Assembly (NCBI GenBank): GCA_002360555.1
Contig: DEQS01000075.1
Coordinates: 1 to 23,373, forward strand
Direction: 5' to 3'
Source: Chloracidobacterium sp. UBA3360
GTDB taxonomy: Bacteria; Acidobacteriota; Blastocatellia; Pyrinomonadales; Pyrinomonadaceae
Length of the DNA stretch: 23,373 nt
Each line of letters starts with the position of its first letter. The stretch's first letter is position 1. Of this stretch, positions 21,772-23,373 are shown in pieces. The translations under genes and the position numbers were made by a program. The notes under the pieces were generated by a model, which did no database searches, was not told the DNA's origin, and worked only from the letters and a program-made list of their open reading frames with translations.

Positions 21772-23373
21772 CTAACTGGGATTTGTTTGATCTGGTGGTA
21801 GCGGAACGCTTGCTTCGATCTTAGTGCCGGACCCAATAACAGAATCGATGGTCACGGTTCCGCTTACTGCTCGAATGCGTTCTTCCATACTTATAAGACC
21901 GAGTGACTCGTTAGTCTTTTCCGCCGACGGGTCGAATCCACACCCATTGTCCGAAACCACCAGGCATATCCCACCATCGGAGCGTTCAAGGTTTACGTTT
22001 ACAATGCCTGCTCCGCTATGCTTGCAGACATTTTGTAGAGACTCCTGAGCTATTCGGTAGAGACACAATGCGACGTCGCCGGGCAGGTCACGCGGAACGT
22101 TGCGGGACTCGAACTGGATGTTAATTCCATGAGCATCCCCGATCTCTCGGCAGAATCCCCGCATTGCGGCTACGAGCCCGAGCTGGTTTAGCTTTGCAGG
22201 ATGAAGCTCGTGCGAAATACGGTGGACATCCGATGAGAGTCGCTGGATCTGCTTAGTAAGGTCGCTAACCTCATCCCGTAGCGAAACCGCGTCGTTCCCG
22301 TCGCGGGCCAGTGATTGAAGCTGGATCGAAAGCAGAGCGAGACTTTGGCTCAGATCGTCGTGGAGTTCGCGGGCGAGGCGAGCTCGCTCTTTTTCCTGTG
22401 CGTTCATCAGCTTTGCACTTAGTTCATGAGCCTCTTCCTCCGCCCGTTTCCGTGAAGTGATATCGTGGCGGATCGCAACATACTGGTAAACTTGGCCGGT
22501 CGGGTCGCTGAACGGCACGATCGTCGTATCGACCCAATAATACGATCCGTTCTTTGCCCGGTTCTTGATCTCGCCCCGCCAGACGTCTCCGTTTGAGATC
22601 GTGGCCCAGATATCTTTAATGAATGATTTTGGATGATGGCCAGAATTTATTATCCGATGATCGCGACCCAGCAGTTCTTCTTCAGAGTAGCCCGAGATCT
22701 CGCAAAATTTCTCATTTGCAAAAGTGATCTTCCCCTTATGATCGGTGATCGCAACTATAGATGACTTATCAAGAGCCATTTTGATGTATTCCAATTCACC
22801 CTTTGACACGTTCAACGCGAGGTCTTTTTCGGTCAATTCACTTTTCCGTTCATCCAGATCCTGAGCAAGGCGGGCGGATCGCCGAACGTCATAGTTAATT
22901 TCGAAACCCATTGCGATGAGTAAGATAAGAAAGCTGGGGCTTACAAACGCCGGGATCATGCCAACGTCCCAAATGCCCATCGCTGAGAGTATCACCGTGA
23001 ATGCGACGAAAAACGCAACTGATCCGCCAAACACGATCGCTTTCCGATGATCGCCCCGCCGCCAGACGGTTACAGATGCGTCAATGCTGAAGATAACAAG
23101 CAGTAGCGCGACTACGTAGTGAAGAATGATAAACGGGTTTGGCGTACCGATCGGGTAAGACAAATTCTCGCCAAGTATGGTGGTTTGCCCAATTGCTGTT
23201 ATTTCCTTAAAGGCAATATTAACGGGGAATACGAAATTAAGGATCAGAGCGGGTACGCGGAGCCCAATGATTAGAAAAAGCAGCCACTTTCGTCCGGCCT
23301 CAAGGTGAAAGTAGAGAAATATTCCTATACAAATCATCGCGATCCCGCCGGGGATCTGCGCCCAACGCAATAG
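21772..23373 (-). CDS. PAS-domain sensor histidine kinase (HisKA_3/NarL type), 5' end cut by window
   Basis: The frame is open to the window edge, so the TTG at 23370 is not a reliable start. The visible part has about five membrane helices (near 10-20, 28-48, 80-96, 112-132 and 138-155, counted from that TTG) and a coiled linker. A PAS/PAC domain follows (about 198-310: ITDHKGKITFANEKFCEISG ... GSYYWVDTTIVPF ... YVAIRHDIT). The HisKA_3 dimerisation helix has the phospho-acceptor H337 in RLARELHDDLSQ. The HATPase_c domain has an N-box (RIAQESLQNVCKHS), DNGCGFD and LGLISMEER. Such kinases phosphorylate NarL/FixJ regulators, and a matching one is encoded at 14906. Stop at 21772, with operator copy C just downstream. 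Confidence 0.9.
   Translation of the reverse strand, partial: LLRWAQIPGGIAMICIGIFLYFHLEAGRKWLLFLIIGLRVPALILNFVFPVNIAFKEITAIGQTTILGENLSYPIGTPNPFIILHYVVALLLVIFSIDASVTVWRRGDHRKAIVFGGSVAFFVAFTVILSAMGIWDVGMIPAFVSPSFLILLIAMGFEINYDVRRSARLAQDLDERKSELTEKDLALNVSKGELEYIKMALDKSSIVAITDHKGKITFANEKFCEISGYSEEELLGRDHRIINSGHHPKSFIKDIWATISNGDVWRGEIKNRAKNGSYYWVDTTIVPFSDPTGQVYQYVAIRHDITSRKRAEEEAHELSAKLMNAQEKERARLARELHDDLSQSLALLSIQLQSLARDGNDAVSLRDEVSDLTKQIQRLSSDVHRISHELHPAKLNQLGLVAAMRGFCREIGDAHGINIQFESRNVPRDLPGDVALCLYRIAQESLQNVCKHSGAGIVNVNLERSDGGICLVVSDNGCGFDPSAEKTNESLGLISMEERIRAVSGTVTIDSVIGSGTKIEASVPLPPDQTNPS

Noticed and set aside
1..23373. CRISPR array, insertion sequence or prophage genes
   Set aside because: No regularly spaced direct repeats, transposase, integrase or phage proteins were seen on either strand.

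Overview
The window looks like chromosomal DNA of a heterotrophic, respiring Gram-negative bacterium. Lipoprotein and signal-peptide signals, abundant periplasmic c-type cytochromes and the mix of DUF families suggest Acidobacteriota (possibly Blastocatellia). That placement is an inference from gene content; there is no rRNA gene or other marker here to prove it. Both window ends cut through genes.

Region 1 (1-11997, all + strand) is a compact block of ten tightly spaced genes that looks like an electron-transfer module. It encodes, in order: a tandem GlcG/HbpS-type heme-binding protein (5' end outside the window), a Cys-rich secreted protein, a nine-heme secreted cytochrome, a nine-heme lipoprotein cytochrome, a tetraheme cytochrome, a zinc-ribbon membrane protein, an 825-aa fusion (cyclic-nucleotide-binding domain, four [4Fe-4S] clusters, diheme-b-like membrane domain), an FHA-domain/seven-heme cytochrome fusion, a ferredoxin/flavin NAD(P)-type oxidoreductase, and a membrane-anchored TPR protein. 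Several junctions are ATGA overlaps. The parts form a plausible path: NAD(P)H or ferredoxin, FAD, Fe-S wire, two b hemes across the membrane, then up to 29 periplasmic or outer c hemes. cNMP and phosphothreonine sensing domains are built into the electron-transfer proteins themselves. I do not recognise this as a named complex, and it is the main candidate for a previously undescribed system.

Region 2 (12000-14314) holds a secreted HExxH putative metallopeptidase (+) with a good sigma-70-type promoter, convergent with a GH5 beta-mannanase-like enzyme (-).

Region 3 (14315-14905) is a gene-poor, AT-richer stretch. It carries a tRNA-Asn-like 3' remnant followed by an intrinsic terminator on the - strand, which could be an old integration scar.

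Region 4 (14906-23373) is a regulatory and stress-like neighbourhood: a LuxR-type response regulator, a receiver-only protein, a DUF4239 (bestrophin-like) membrane protein, a DUF4136 lipid/periplasmic-type protein, a large arylsulfatase, a three-gene membrane operon (41-aa DUF1622-like ORF, DUF202/YidH, unknown), and a PAS-containing NarL-type histidine kinase cut by the window end. Four transcription units here share a 17-bp dyad (CTGTYAWTTNTKACAGT) in the same orientation, 60-135 bp upstream of their first gene. This suggests a local regulon, perhaps under the two-component proteins encoded beside it.
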